From Bacillus sp. Cs-700 (GTDB taxonomy: Bacteria; Bacillota; Bacilli; Bacillales; Guptibacillaceae), in contig NZ_CP041063.1 of NCBI RefSeq assembly GCF_011082085.1, positions 310,001 to 374,000 of the forward strand: 64,000 nucleotides of DNA. The letters run 5' to 3'. The position numbers and the translations under genes were made by a program. This document shows, in pieces, positions 29,474 through 38,501 of the stretch. A model generated the notes under the pieces. It did no database searches. It was given only the letters and a program-made list of their open reading frames with translations, and was not told where the DNA came from. Position 1 is the stretch's first letter; each line of letters begins with the position of its first letter.

Positions 29474-29803
29474 TTGAAAGCGGCCTTAAGAACTGACGTA
29501 AGCATAGATAAAATAAAGGATTACTTGATGTCCAGGGTTGATACAACTAGTCCTGTTGAAGTGGAAAAAGTCGGTAGGTACTTGAAGTATATTGAAATCT
29601 ATAGACGAATGGAACGAACAGTTAAAAAAGAGGGCGTTTCGATCATGGTAAAGAATGCGACCCAAACATTTGTGAAGTCCCACCCTCTGCTGAATGAAAT
29701 GAGCAAAGTAAATGCATCCATCATGAATATAGAACGAACCTTTCATTTTATAGACGAAGACAACAAGGGAAATCCGAAGTATTCAACAGATGATTTGATA
29801 TAA
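29474..29803 (+). CDS. Phage terminase small subunit, P27 family
   Basis: 109-residue DNA-recognition subunit of the packaging terminase. The helical protein contains the family's core around VEKVGRYLKYIEIYRRME and the C-terminal SKVNASIMNIERTF. TTG is the likely start, with a G-rich ribosome site upstream; a nearby ATG is out of frame. terL follows at once but is frameshifted, so this gene is probably a relic. Confidence 0.8.
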   Translation: MKAALRTDVSIDKIKDYLMSRVDTTSPVEVEKVGRYLKYIEIYRRMERTVKKEGVSIMVKNATQTFVKSHPLLNEMSKVNASIMNIERTFHFIDEDNKGNPKYSTDDLI

Positions 29804-30382
29804 ATGAAAATAAATCAGCATGTTACCTTTTATATGGACCAATACGAAGCTGGCAAGATAAAAGTCAGTAAGTATGTGGTCCTTTTATTTTCTTACTTAA
29901 AAAACCATGTTCTTAATCGTGATGATATCTACTTTGATGAATTAACACATAGGCGTTATATCGCTTTTACAGAAAAGAATTATTTTACATTAATGCCGTT
30001 TCAAAAGTTTATTACAGCATTCATTTTTCTCTATTATGCAGAAGGATACTATCCTTTTTTCGAACAGTTCTTTTTATAGAAAGCGCGGGGAGCTGGTAAA
30101 AACGGATTGATCTCATCACTTACAAATTTCTTTATAAGTGATTTGCATGGAATCGAATTCTACAATGTATCGATCGTAGCGAAGAACAGGCTAAGACTTC
30201 TTTTAATGAAATTTACAGCACTATTAAAAACTCAGATAATCACAAAGTGTTGGAATCATAGTTTTATGCAACAAAAATTCGAAGTTAGTAGTCGAACAAG
30301 CTATAGGTTTATAAGAATCAAAAGCAACAATCCAACCGTCGGAGGTAATGGATCAAGGGACGGTTTTCGAGATTCATTGTAG
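29804..30382 (+). pseudogene. Phage terminase large subunit, frameshifted N-terminal remnant
   Basis: The first 91 codons read as a normal TerL N terminus (RYIAFTEKNYFTLMPFQKFI) and end at a stop. In another frame the ATPase region continues (GAGKNGLIS, then ISDLHGIEFYNVSIVA). A third frame gives QAKTSFNEIYSTIKNSDNH, a stop, then FYATK. At least two frameshifts and a nonsense codon are therefore present, and the nuclease half of the approximately 560-residue protein is missing. It marks the right end of the recognisable prophage remnant. Confidence 0.85.
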
Positions 30383-30416
30383 ACGTTAAGGACCAAATTG
30401 AAATTATTTGAAAAAT

Positions 30417-30464
30417 AAAAAGCAGCATACCTTATGATACCTAGAATAGGATATGCTACTTTTA
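30417..30464. terminator. Hairpin after the terL remnant
   Basis: AGCAGCATA and TATGCTACT pair with one mismatch; A run before and T run after suggest bidirectional termination. Confidence 0.6.
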
Positions 30465-30577
30465 ATAATAATCTCTATAATGTTTTTGTAAGAAGTTTAA
30501 TTTAATAGACTGAAACAGTAGAACATTCGTGTAGCAGATAGTATAAAAACTTCCCTATTTATAGCTCAAGAAATAAT

Positions 30578-32046
30578 CTAATTCACTATTCCTGATTCAA
30601 TCTCTCCTTTAACTTGCTCATAAGTCCGATACCCACCATCAAGATTAACCGCTTCAAACCCATTCTCCTGAAGAATGCGTGTCGCAATATACCCGCGCAA
30701 CCCAACCTGACAGTGCACATAAATCGTCTTATCCTGCGGCAGTTCATGAAGTTTACTCCTTAATTCATCAACTGGAATATTAATAGCTCCCTTTATAAAA
30801 CCATTCTTAAATTCTCCAGGGTTTCGCACATCAATAAGCGTACCGCCGTTTTCCACGATCGCATCAATCTCATGCCATTGAACGGTTTCAATCATGTCTT
30901 CAACGATGTTACTCGCTACGTATCCCGCCATATTCACCGGATCTTTCGCAGAAGAATAAGGAGGGGCGTAAGCAAGTTCTAAGTCAGGCAGGTCGAGAAC
31001 GGTTAAGCCTCCTTTAATTGCGGTTGCGATGACATCGATTCGCTTATCTACGCCATCCTTACCAACTGCTTGCGCACCGAAGATCTTTCCGGTTTCTTTG
31101 TCGAAAATCAGCTTCAAGGCAATAGGGGAGGCGTCTGGATAATATCCGGCGTGTGAACCTGGATGAACGTGCACAACTTCATAAGCAATGCCAAGGCTTT
31201 TTAAGGTTTTTTCATTATTACCGGTCGTAGCAACCGTGTAGTCAAACACTTTGGCAATGGATGTTCCGAGTGTCCCTTTATACGGCGTTTTTTTGCCGTA
31301 AATGTTATCAGCTACAAGCCGCCCCTGTCTGTTTGCTGTCCATGCTAAAGGAATCATGGTTGGTTGCTTATTAATGTAACATGTTACTTCAATGGCATCG
31401 CCAATCGCATAAATGGAAGGATCACTCGTTTGGAGGTATTCGTCTACTTGAATGCCGCCTCGTGTACCTCAAGCGGTGGCATAATTTGATTTGCCATTTC
31501 AATTAGTGTGACGCTCATGCCGAGGTCGCTCAAGTTTTCAGCCATTTCAACCCCGATAAAGCCACCGCCTATAACAACAGCTTTTGATGGTTTCTCTTCA
31601 TCAACAAACGCTTTAATCCGATCGGTATCAGGAATATTGCGAAGCGTAAAGAGTGCTTTTGCTTCATTAAGACCAGGGATCGGTGGGACAATTGGACGCG
31701 CTCCTGGTGAAAGAATCAGTTGGTCATACGCTTCCTCGTAAGTTTGACCGGATTTTAAATCGTGCACAGAAATGGTTTTTTTTGCGCGATTAATCTGTGT
31801 CACTTCACTCAAGGTACGAATATCAAAGTTATACCTTGCAGCCATGCTTTCAGGTGTTTGGACAAGTAGTTTCTTGCGGTCTTCAATCGTTCCACCTATA
31901 TAGTAAGGGAGGCCACAGTTGGCATAAGAAATATACTCACCTTTATCAAACATGACAATCTCTGCCGTTTCATCTAATCTTCTTAAACGAGCCGCTGCTG
32001 TTGAGCCGCCAGCTACGCCACCAACAATGACTATTTTCTTACTCAT
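30578..32046 (-). pseudogene. CoA-disulfide reductase / rhodanese fusion, internally deleted
   Basis: The N-terminal part (start MSKKIVIVGGVAGGST, active-site SYANCGLPYY, second nucleotide site VVIGGGFIGVEMAE) is normal up to IMPPLE. It then jumps, out of frame, to GGIQVDEYLQTSDP and continues as IGDAIEV... and the C-terminal rhodanese domain with catalytic Cys in VHCQVGLRGY. Compared with the roughly 550-residue family about 75 codons are missing and the frame is broken, so no full enzyme can be made. The N-terminal product would be 200 residues. The deletion lies near 31450-31480. The persulfide-type operator upstream is intact. Confidence 0.85.
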
Positions 32047-32066
32047 ATGATCGTCTCCTTTTTTAT

Positions 32067-32080
32067 TACCCTATGGGGTA
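32067..32080. promoter_or_regulatory. CsoR/CstR-type operator upstream of the CoA-disulfide reductase pseudogene
   Basis: TACCC-TATG-GGGTA, a perfect inverted repeat of the kind bound by CsoR-family repressors, including the persulfide sensor CstR. It lies about 20 bases before the start codon, next to AAAAAGGAGA. Rhodanese and CoA-disulfide reductase genes are typical CstR targets. Confidence 0.65.
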
Positions 32081-32442
32081 TTTACGATTTTTATTATAGA
32101 TCATTGAATCAAAAAGAAATGTGACATACCTCACTATTTTAATAGATTGGTGGAGAAATAAAGGTATAGTCACGACTAATAGCGCTTCTAAATGTTAATT
32201 AGACGGAAGAAAGTAGGATGAGTGATAAGGTATTACAGTGATACACCTTTTTGTAAAAAGTGATCATCTAGGCTTAATGACAGTGAAACCTCATTACAGA
32301 ACTTTTCTGTTAGACTAAGTGAATCGGCTCGAAGGCGTGTGGAAATCACACGGCAACATCTGCCAATCGTTACATATCCTAAATTTTCATCTGTCTATTA
32401 AGTTGCAAACTTCAGCTAGAATCAGTTACAGGAGGAATTTAT
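32081..32442. other. Long intergenic region between divergent units
   Basis: No gene recognised. A short perfect hairpin (CGTGTG-gaaat-CACACG, near 32337-32353) lies about 90 bases before the NlpC/P60 gene. I looked for the c-di-AMP (ydaO) riboswitch common before such genes and did not find its conserved blocks. Confidence 0.5.
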
Positions 32443-33210
32443 ATGTACAAGTCAAGTTTTACCCTACAAAAAACAATTGTTTCATCTACTTTGGTGGCCG
32501 CGATGGTTTTTTCTCCGGTCTTGAGTGATGGGGCTTTTGCTAAGGTCGATTCAAATGACGTGAAGCAAAGTGATTCAGTTAGTTCATCAATCAATGTTCT
32601 GGGTAGTGGGGATCGTGGCGAGGCTGTTACGGCGCTGCAAACAGAACTTGAATCACTCGGTTATTATACTTATAACGTCGATGGTATTTTTGGTCAGATC
32701 ACAGAAGATGCTGTTGAAGATTTTCAAGAAGATAAGGGGCTTACTGTTGACGGTATAGCTGGACCTGAGGTTATGGGTGCATTATCTACTGCTGATAATT
32801 CCGGTGCTACTGAACCGACTTCAGATGAAGCACCTACTGAGTCCGTCTCGCAATCTGACGTCGTATCCACTGCGAAAAGCTTAATTGGAACGCCATATGT
32901 TTGGGGAGGCACAACACCAGACGGGTTTGACAGCAGTGGCTTCATCCAATATGTGTTTAACGAAGCTGGCGTCGACATATCACGAACGGAGCGTGATATG
33001 TGGAAATATGACGGAACAGAAGTAGATTCTCCAGCAATCGGAGATGTTGTCTTTTTTGAAGGCACTTATGATGTAGAAGGAGCTTCACATAGCGGAATCT
33101 ATATCGGTGACAACAAAATCATCCACGCTGGTAGCGGCGGTGTAGAAGTCACGGATCTTAGCTACGACTTTTGGCAAGACCATTATTTAGGCGTTAAATC
33201 ATTCAAATAA
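32443..33210 (+). CDS. Secreted peptidoglycan-binding / NlpC-P60 protein with Cys-to-Ser active site
   Basis: 255 residues: signal peptide with Ala-x-Ala-type end (SDGAFAKV, about residue 34), a peptidoglycan-binding type 1 domain (GDRGEAVTALQTEL...VDGIFGQITEDAVEDFQ), a Thr/Ser/Glu linker, and an NlpC/P60 domain. The expected nucleophile context DCSG is D-S-S-G, with Ser164 replacing Cys, while the partner His (SHSGIYIG) and third polar residue (IIHAG) are kept. Either a pseudo-hydrolase that binds the wall or a serine variant. An AGGAGGAAT site precedes the ATG. Confidence 0.85.
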   Translation: MYKSSFTLQKTIVSSTLVAAMVFSPVLSDGAFAKVDSNDVKQSDSVSSSINVLGSGDRGEAVTALQTELESLGYYTYNVDGIFGQITEDAVEDFQEDKGLTVDGIAGPEVMGALSTADNSGATEPTSDEAPTESVSQSDVVSTAKSLIGTPYVWGGTTPDGFDSSGFIQYVFNEAGVDISRTERDMWKYDGTEVDSPAIGDVVFFEGTYDVEGASHSGIYIGDNKIIHAGSGGVEVTDLSYDFWQDHYLGVKSFK

Positions 33211-33261
33211 CAATCATATAAAGCCATTGCGCGCTATTTCTATCGCGTGGCTGGTTCAAAG

Positions 33262-33299
33262 AGGTGCTAATCATTGAGAAAATGATTAGCGCCTTTTTT
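33262..33299 (+). terminator. Terminator after the NlpC/P60 gene
   Basis: GGTGCTAATCATT and AATGATTAGCGCC arms, four-base loop, T run. Confidence 0.92.
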
Positions 33300-33534
33300 A
33301 TTCGTTTTGATAGTAGTTTGCAAGATTATGGAGCACAACGCTTTAAATCTTCTAATTCATTTACAATCAGCATCTGTATGGATATCATTGTCATTGGAGA
33401 AGGAATTTTATGAAAGCGAAATATGATAGGGGGATTAGTTTGTGATTAGGAAGTGGAACTAGTTATTTGGTTGCACCTAAAAACAATAGTTCATTATGTT
33501 CTTTCCGGGACTTTATATAAGGTGGATTTCAATC
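33300..33534. other. Intergenic segment without a gene
   Basis: Nothing recognisable apart from AAGGTGG, the ribosome site of the following membrane protein gene. Confidence 0.5.
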
Positions 33535-33972
33535 ATGTCAAAACATCACGCACTACAAAACATCTATCAAAGAAAGTTAGCGGTAAGCGTTGCGTATATT
33601 GTGTTAATGTCAATTCTTACGTCAAAACTGTTTTATCCGGAAATGTCATATTTTACTGGTTTGAATGATATGTTCTTTGGAATTTTTATAGCTATTTACA
33701 TTTATGGCATTTGGGCTTCTTTGTTAAGTGACGTTTTTGCCTCAATTCTATCGGATCGAACCAGAATACGAGAGGTGTATGGATCAGCGTTATTTCAAAT
33801 TGGGGCTGGGGCAGTCTTTGGCCTTGGAGCCATGGCTATAGCCTTTTCTTTTTTCTTATTGGATCGATTTTTTATGAAATACATAAAAGTTAACTGGTCT
33901 ATGGCTTTAATACCTTTTGGGATTCTAGTTCTCATTTTTATTCTGAACTGGAATAACTATTTTCCGTCTTAA
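33535..33972 (+). CDS. Hypothetical integral membrane protein
   Basis: 145 residues with about four transmembrane helices (starting near AVSVAYIVLMSILT, FFGIFIAIYIYGIW, ALFQIGAGAVFGLGAMAIAFSFF, and ALIPFGILVLIFIL). No family recognised. The start MSKHHALQN was chosen for AAGGTGG upstream; earlier in-frame starts have none. A nudix gene follows after 44 bases and may be co-transcribed. Confidence 0.65.
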   Translation: MSKHHALQNIYQRKLAVSVAYIVLMSILTSKLFYPEMSYFTGLNDMFFGIFIAIYIYGIWASLLSDVFASILSDRTRIREVYGSALFQIGAGAVFGLGAMAIAFSFFLLDRFFMKYIKVNWSMALIPFGILVLIFILNWNNYFPS

Positions 33973-34016
33973 TCAAAAATAAGTAGACTAACCATAAACG
34001 TTTATGGAGGTTATTC

Positions 34017-34481
34017 ATGGATTACATACAGCACTTACGTTCAATGGTAGGTCACGAGAAAGTGATTATGGTCGTCGCAGGGGCAATGGTTTTCGATACG
34101 GAGAATCGCTTGTTGCTGCAGCTTCGTATCGATAGTCAGTCGTGGGGTCTACCGGGTGGGTTTATGGACCTTAATGAATCAGTCCAGGAAACGGCAAAAA
34201 GAGAAGTATTGGAAGAGACTGGACTTGTGCTAAAAGAGATGTCACTCTTTGGTATCTACTCGGGACCCGATAAAGAGAAAACGTTTGATAATGGCGATCA
34301 GGTTTCACCTATTCAAATTCTCTTTCGCTGTCATGATTTTGAAGGAAAACTACGAGGAAGTGAAGAATCGTTCGAGACAGCATTCTTTTCGCTAGATGCT
34401 CTTCCTGATCAACTTTTTAACGAACATAAACAGATGATCAACGATTTATTAAATGGTAAAGAAACGCCTATAATAGGGTGA
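34017..34481 (+). CDS. Nudix hydrolase
   Basis: 154-residue hydrolase of nucleoside diphosphate-linked compounds. The nudix box is complete: G(GFMD)LNE, then KREVLEETGL, i.e. GX5EX7REUXEEXGU. The substrate cannot be predicted. The ATG follows GGAGG. The next gene, a dihydrofolate-reductase-like protein, starts 28 bases later, so the two are probably one operon. Confidence 0.88.
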   Translation: MDYIQHLRSMVGHEKVIMVVAGAMVFDTENRLLLQLRIDSQSWGLPGGFMDLNESVQETAKREVLEETGLVLKEMSLFGIYSGPDKEKTFDNGDQVSPIQILFRCHDFEGKLRGSEESFETAFFSLDALPDQLFNEHKQMINDLLNGKETPIIG

Positions 34482-34509
34482 GGGAAATAAGTTTAAAAGG
34501 AGTAATTCA

Positions 34510-35043
34510 ATGACAAATCGAAAAGTATCTGTTTACATCGCGACAAGCGTTGACGGCTATGTGGCAACGGAAGATGACTCACTCGACTGGCTTTTTAAAG
34601 TTGAACCAGAAGGTGACGCGGGTTATGAAAAGTTCATGAAAGATGTCGACACCATGATTATGGGCCGTCGTACGTATGACTGGGTGATGGAACAAGAAAA
34701 CGGAGTTAATCCGTACAAAGGGAAAATGTCCTACGTGTATACAACTCAATCAAGAGAAAACACAGAAGATGTCACATTCACATCGGAAGATCCGACGTCA
34801 CTTATTGAACGATTAAACGAGCAGGGTGGTGGAACGATCTGGCTTATCGGTGGTGGTGTAGTCGTGCATGAATTTCTTGAGAAAAATTTGATTGATGAGT
34901 TTATTATCTCGCTTGCTCCAACACTAATAGGTAAAGGGATTCCGCTGTTTGAGACAAGCGATGTTACACATGATCTTGAATTAACCGATGTGCGCCAGTA
35001 TGGTCAGTTTGCGCAGCTTCATTACTTAGTTAAAAAAGGATAA
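34510..35043 (+). CDS. Dihydrofolate reductase-family (RibD C-terminal-like) protein
   Basis: 177-residue NADPH-binding reductase fold. Visible motifs: VYIATSVDGYVA (folate/substrate-binding strand), TMIMGRRTYDW, and the GGG-containing NADPH phosphate loop IWLIGGGVVVHEF; ends in the usual QLHYLVKK strand. These YwjB/YyaP-like proteins have no settled function; this one may reduce a pterin or pyrimidine-like compound. Confidence 0.85.
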   Translation: MTNRKVSVYIATSVDGYVATEDDSLDWLFKVEPEGDAGYEKFMKDVDTMIMGRRTYDWVMEQENGVNPYKGKMSYVYTTQSRENTEDVTFTSEDPTSLIERLNEQGGGTIWLIGGGVVVHEFLEKNLIDEFIISLAPTLIGKGIPLFETSDVTHDLELTDVRQYGQFAQLHYLVKKG

Positions 35044-35054
35044 TGTTCATTATT

Positions 35055-35118
35055 GAAAAAAGCCGTTCAATCAAAATGTCCACAAATGGTTCGGACACAT
35101 TGATGAACCGCTTTTTTT
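35055..35118 (+). terminator. Terminator after the DHFR-like gene
   Basis: Long imperfect stem (AAAGCCGTTCAATC... against ...GATGAACCGCTTTTTTT). Confidence 0.75.
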
Positions 35119-35241
35119 GTGAGTTTTTAAAAGGGAAATGTAAGAGGCAACCAGTTTAATGGTAAATTTATGGTATTGTTTAATGGTAGACGTATGGGAT
35201 TTGAGTGTAATTAAAAGAAAAAAAGAAATTGGAGTGTTTTA

Positions 35242-35475
35242 TTGTACTTATTATTATCAATCTTTTTAGCCACTGTTTTAGGATTCTTTTTGATGATGAC
35301 AGGTCCATTAGTAGGTGAAATAGTAGCGTTTGGCATCGTTGCTGGTTGCCTTTTTCGTGGGCTGTATCTCCTTCATGACATCCATCACAGAATTTCAAAG
35401 ATTACCCCTAAAAGAGATAAAGTGAAAGAAGCTTATCAAAAGTACCTAAATGAGCGTGAGAGCTCTTCCTCTTAA
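35242..35475 (+). CDS. Small membrane protein, two predicted helices
   Basis: 77 residues with two hydrophobic helices (LLLSIFLATVLGFFLMM and IVAFGIVAGCLFRGLYLL), then a charged cytoplasmic tail. TTG start with GGAG seven bases upstream. Family not recognised; function unknown. Confidence 0.55.
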   Translation: MYLLLSIFLATVLGFFLMMTGPLVGEIVAFGIVAGCLFRGLYLLHDIHHRISKITPKRDKVKEAYQKYLNERESSSS

Positions 35476-35502
35476 AGAAGTTGATGAGAGCAAAGCTTTA
35501 GT

Positions 35503-35655
35503 ATGCTCGCAGTCTTTTTTCTATTTATGTTTAACGGCTTTGTATTCGATTGAACAGTTTCATTAGGGATGTTTATTGGCATCGCTGGATTACAGTTTGT
35601 CGTAATGGTGATTGGAACCGTAAAGAAAAGAGAAATTCCTAGTTCCTTGAAATAA
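35503..35655 (+). pseudogene. Possible remnant of a small membrane protein gene
   Basis: A frame of 50 codons encodes two hydrophobic segments (MLAVFFLFMFNGFVF and FIGIAGLQFVVMVIGTV) and ends KKREIPSSLK, but is interrupted by an in-frame TGA at codon 17. There is no ribosome site and no SECIS-like hairpin after the TGA, so decay is more likely than selenocysteine. Confidence 0.35.
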
Positions 35656-35710
35656 ATATAAAAAACCGTTGAGTAGTTAAAGAACGATCCATTAGAAAGG
35701 CGTGATTTCT

Positions 35711-35953
35711 TTGACTCTTTTAAGAAAAGTTAATTTGTTATTGGCAATCATAGCAATAGGAATGGCTTTCTCTCATTTTTTTATTTTTCCTAATGCGATT
35801 TCTAGCCAAGTCTTTATATCATTTTTGTTTGTTATGTTTCTGTTATTTGGAACAGAAAAAATTAGAGAAGAAAAACAAAATAAAAAAATAGCCAATACAT
35901 ACACTGTTACAGCTGTCATTCTTTTCATTGTGTTAATGACTGATTTATTATAA
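35711..35953 (+). CDS. Small membrane protein (DUF3953-like)
   Basis: 80 residues, three hydrophobic helices with a charged loop (GTEKIREEKQNKK). The layout resembles the small DUF3953 proteins of bacilli, recalled rather than checked. TTG start with AGAAAGG about ten bases upstream; an in-frame GTG three codons earlier is possible. Confidence 0.5.
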   Translation: MTLLRKVNLLLAIIAIGMAFSHFFIFPNAISSQVFISFLFVMFLLFGTEKIREEKQNKKIANTYTVTAVILFIVLMTDLL

Positions 35954-36045
35954 AAAAATATAAACAAGACTGCGCTTCAGAACACACCTTATTTCACAAC
36001 TCAGTAAACTATAATTAAATTATGTAAACTAGAAAGGGGGATCAT

Positions 36046-37857
36046 ATGCCCGATTGGTCCTATCATGTGATATTTAAACCTTTTCTATCAAAATGGAGTC
36101 CCGAGGTTTCAAGAGAGTTTATACATCAGTCAATGGAGCGTATTGCTTCAATTCCAGGTGGACAGCATCTCATTCACTTTTTAGGAAGAGAAGAGGTTCC
36201 TGATGAGTTGATGGTTAAGATTGAAGACATTACTTTTCCAGGCTGTGTGGGGCTATCTAGCAAAATTGATCCCAGACTTTCTGGTTTAAAAGGATTTAGC
36301 CACTTAGGGTTTGGCTGTATTGAAATTGGTCCGATTACGAAAGAGCCATCTGAAGAATACACGAAACCAACAAGGCTTCAGAATGGAAGTATTGCTCTTT
36401 CTGAACAGGGGGAGAGAGCGGGTCTTGCAAAGACGCTTCAACGGTTAGAGGATTCCAAGTTGGTTCAGCCCGCTATGTTCCAGTTAAGCGGTACGAACGA
36501 TGAGCTAATTGAGATCGCTAGAGCTTTAAAACCTTATAATGGTGTTTATGAAATTGACTATAATGAAATCGATTTTACGAATGTAGATGTGCTGAGGTCC
36601 ATTCGAGAATGGAAAAGCATTTATGTTCGCGTGCCAGGTAATCAAATTGAAAAGGTTGACTTGCGTTCTATTTTTCCATACATAACGGGTATTGTGATTG
36701 ATGAAGTGCAAGGTTTGGATACGTTGTCAAACCATGCGATACATAAGGAAGCGATTGTCTATTGTCAAAATGAATATCCTTCATTAAGACTGGTGACCGT
36801 TGGTGGAGTGAAAGAGCCAGATGATGCTATACAGCTATTAAATCATGGAGCTGATTTGTTGTTCCTATCGGGTGAATATGTCGAAGTTGGGCCAGGGTTA
36901 CCTAAGAGAATTTATGAAGCGATGAACGACAGCACATTTCAAGAAGAAAGTCGTGGATGGAAAGACTACTTCTTGTTTGGATTATTCATCATGATCGGTG
37001 GCTTGATTGCTTTAGTGTTAAGTCTCACTTCGATTGTCTTACCTTATGATGAAAGATTCATGCAGCTAACTCGTGAGGAGCTTCTGCTCTTTAATGAACG
37101 ACTCCTATGGTTTATGGCACATGACCGAATGACGTTAGCTGGAACGATGATTTCTGGTGGCATTGTTTATATGACATTGTCTTATTACGGAGTTAAAAAC
37201 GGTTTGCTGTGGGCGAAGCAGGCGATTGATATTGCGGCCATTATTGGTTTTCTAGGTATCTTGCTTTTCATTGGCTATGGTTACTTCGATTGGTTACACT
37301 TGCTGTTTTGGTTTGTGCTATTACCCTTTTACTTGAGAGGCTACGTGAAGACGAAAGGCATAAAGAGGACGCCGAAATCACGCAACCGACGGAATGACCT
37401 GGCATGGCGAAAAGGCGTTATTGGGCAATTTTGTTTTGTTATGCTTGGATTTTCATTTGTTCTTGGTGGAGTGATTATTTCTGGAATTGGTGTGACGGGG
37501 GTTTTCGTGCCAACGGATTTACAATACATCTGCATGCCAGCGGATCTGATTCACTCATTCAATGATCGGTTGATCTCTGTCATCGCCCACGACCGTGCTG
37601 GATTGGGAGGAGCGATGGTCAGCGTTGGGTTGTTAGTGCTAATGTCTGCTCTCTGGGGCTTTCAATCGGGGAATACTTGGCTATGGTGGATGTTTTTTAT
37701 AGGAGGTTTACCTGCGTTTGTAGCAGGAATTTATGTACACCTCATGATTGGCTACACAACGTTTATTCACTTGCTACCGGCCTACATCGCTCTTGCCCTA
37801 TTTTTTGGAGGGTTGTACTTTTCAAAAAGTTATTTGATGGGGAAGTATTCATATTGA
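36046..37857 (+). CDS. Dihydroorotate dehydrogenase-like domain fused to a duplicated membrane domain
   Basis: 603 residues. Residues 1-300 form a DHODH-like TIM barrel: the C-terminal FMN-phosphate region (VTVGGVKEPDDAIQLLNHGADLLFLSG, split here around Pro, then GPGLPKRIYE) is well kept, but the class-2 catalytic Ser region is not recognisable. Residues 305-600 carry about eight membrane helices in two repeats, each with FN(E/D)RL followed by an AHDR motif (A358-R361 and A514-R517) and a Gly-rich helix. Pyrimidine synthesis is unlikely; a membrane-linked flavoenzyme is the inference. An AAAGGGGGATC site precedes the ATG. Confidence 0.75.
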   Translation: MPDWSYHVIFKPFLSKWSPEVSREFIHQSMERIASIPGGQHLIHFLGREEVPDELMVKIEDITFPGCVGLSSKIDPRLSGLKGFSHLGFGCIEIGPITKEPSEEYTKPTRLQNGSIALSEQGERAGLAKTLQRLEDSKLVQPAMFQLSGTNDELIEIARALKPYNGVYEIDYNEIDFTNVDVLRSIREWKSIYVRVPGNQIEKVDLRSIFPYITGIVIDEVQGLDTLSNHAIHKEAIVYCQNEYPSLRLVTVGGVKEPDDAIQLLNHGADLLFLSGEYVEVGPGLPKRIYEAMNDSTFQEESRGWKDYFLFGLFIMIGGLIALVLSLTSIVLPYDERFMQLTREELLLFNERLLWFMAHDRMTLAGTMISGGIVYMTLSYYGVKNGLLWAKQAIDIAAIIGFLGILLFIGYGYFDWLHLLFWFVLLPFYLRGYVKTKGIKRTPKSRNRRNDLAWRKGVIGQFCFVMLGFSFVLGGVIISGIGVTGVFVPTDLQYICMPADLIHSFNDRLISVIAHDRAGLGGAMVSVGLLVLMSALWGFQSGNTWLWWMFFIGGLPAFVAGIYVHLMIGYTTFIHLLPAYIALALFFGGLYFSKSYLMGKYSY

Positions 37858-37907
37858 AGAATTAGAGGTGGATTCTCGATTGTTCCATGGGGTCCTATTT
37901 TAATCGG

Positions 37908-37943
37908 AAGCTGAAGTTCACTTTAAGGTGCTTCAGCTTTTTT
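37908..37943 (+). terminator. Terminator after the DHODH-like fusion gene
   Basis: AAGCTGAAG and CTTCAGCTT arms followed by Ts. Confidence 0.8.
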
Positions 37944-38096
37944 ATATGAATTATTTTCTTATTTCATCCTAAAGTCGTAGAGAAATTCATTCATTGTTCT
38001 AGCGCTATGAGGCTGAAAAAAGCTTAAAATATAGGTATGTCTCAATTAGATTTTTGGAAGTATCGTGCTTATATATAGTAATTGGAGGGAACAACG

Positions 38097-38501
38097 ATGA
38101 AATTTCAAGATTTTAACGCAGTGCAAGTTCGAATAGCTAGGCCGACCGATCAATTTGATAAGATTATTCAGTTTTATGAACATGGGTTAGGCTTGCAGCG
38201 AGTAGCTGAATTCACTGGACATGCAGGATATACGGGCGTGGTATATGGTTTACCTCACCTATCCTATCAATTAGAGTTCACGTCACATGAAGAAGGTAGC
38301 CCTTGCCCTACTCCTACTGCTGATAACTTGATCGTTTTCTATATTCCAAATGGAGAAGAACTGAAAAGCGTAGCAGAAAGGCTTCAGCAAATGGGACACG
38401 GGGAAGTAGAACCTGAAAATGTATATTGGAAAGAGAAAGGGCTAACGATTGAAGATCCCGATGGATGGAGAGTTGTATTAATGAATACAGCAGGGATTTA
38501 A
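38097..38501 (+). CDS. VOC-family (glyoxalase/dioxygenase-like) protein
   Basis: 134-residue vicinal-oxygen-chelate protein with two beta-alpha-beta-beta-beta units: QVRIARPTDQFDKIIQFYEHGLG at the start and NVYWKEKGLTIEDPDGWRVVLM at the end. Metal ligands are suggested by the central YQLEF and the Asp/Pro-rich end. Substrate unknown. GGAGGGAAC lies before the ATG. Confidence 0.82.
   Translation: MKFQDFNAVQVRIARPTDQFDKIIQFYEHGLGLQRVAEFTGHAGYTGVVYGLPHLSYQLEFTSHEEGSPCPTPTADNLIVFYIPNGEELKSVAERLQQMGHGEVEPENVYWKEKGLTIEDPDGWRVVLMNTAGI

Noticed and set aside
22910..30382. attL/attR sites for the prophage remnant
   Set aside because: I could not identify a matching pair of direct repeats at the ends by eye, and the right end is decayed.
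32081..32442. c-di-AMP (ydaO) or other riboswitch before the NlpC/P60 gene
   Set aside because: Conserved blocks of these riboswitches were not found; only a six-pair hairpin is present.
35503..35655. Small membrane protein frame with in-frame TGA as a further selenoprotein
   Set aside because: The TGA codon replaces no conserved Cys, no hairpin follows at SECIS distance, and there is no ribosome site; gene decay is the simpler reading.
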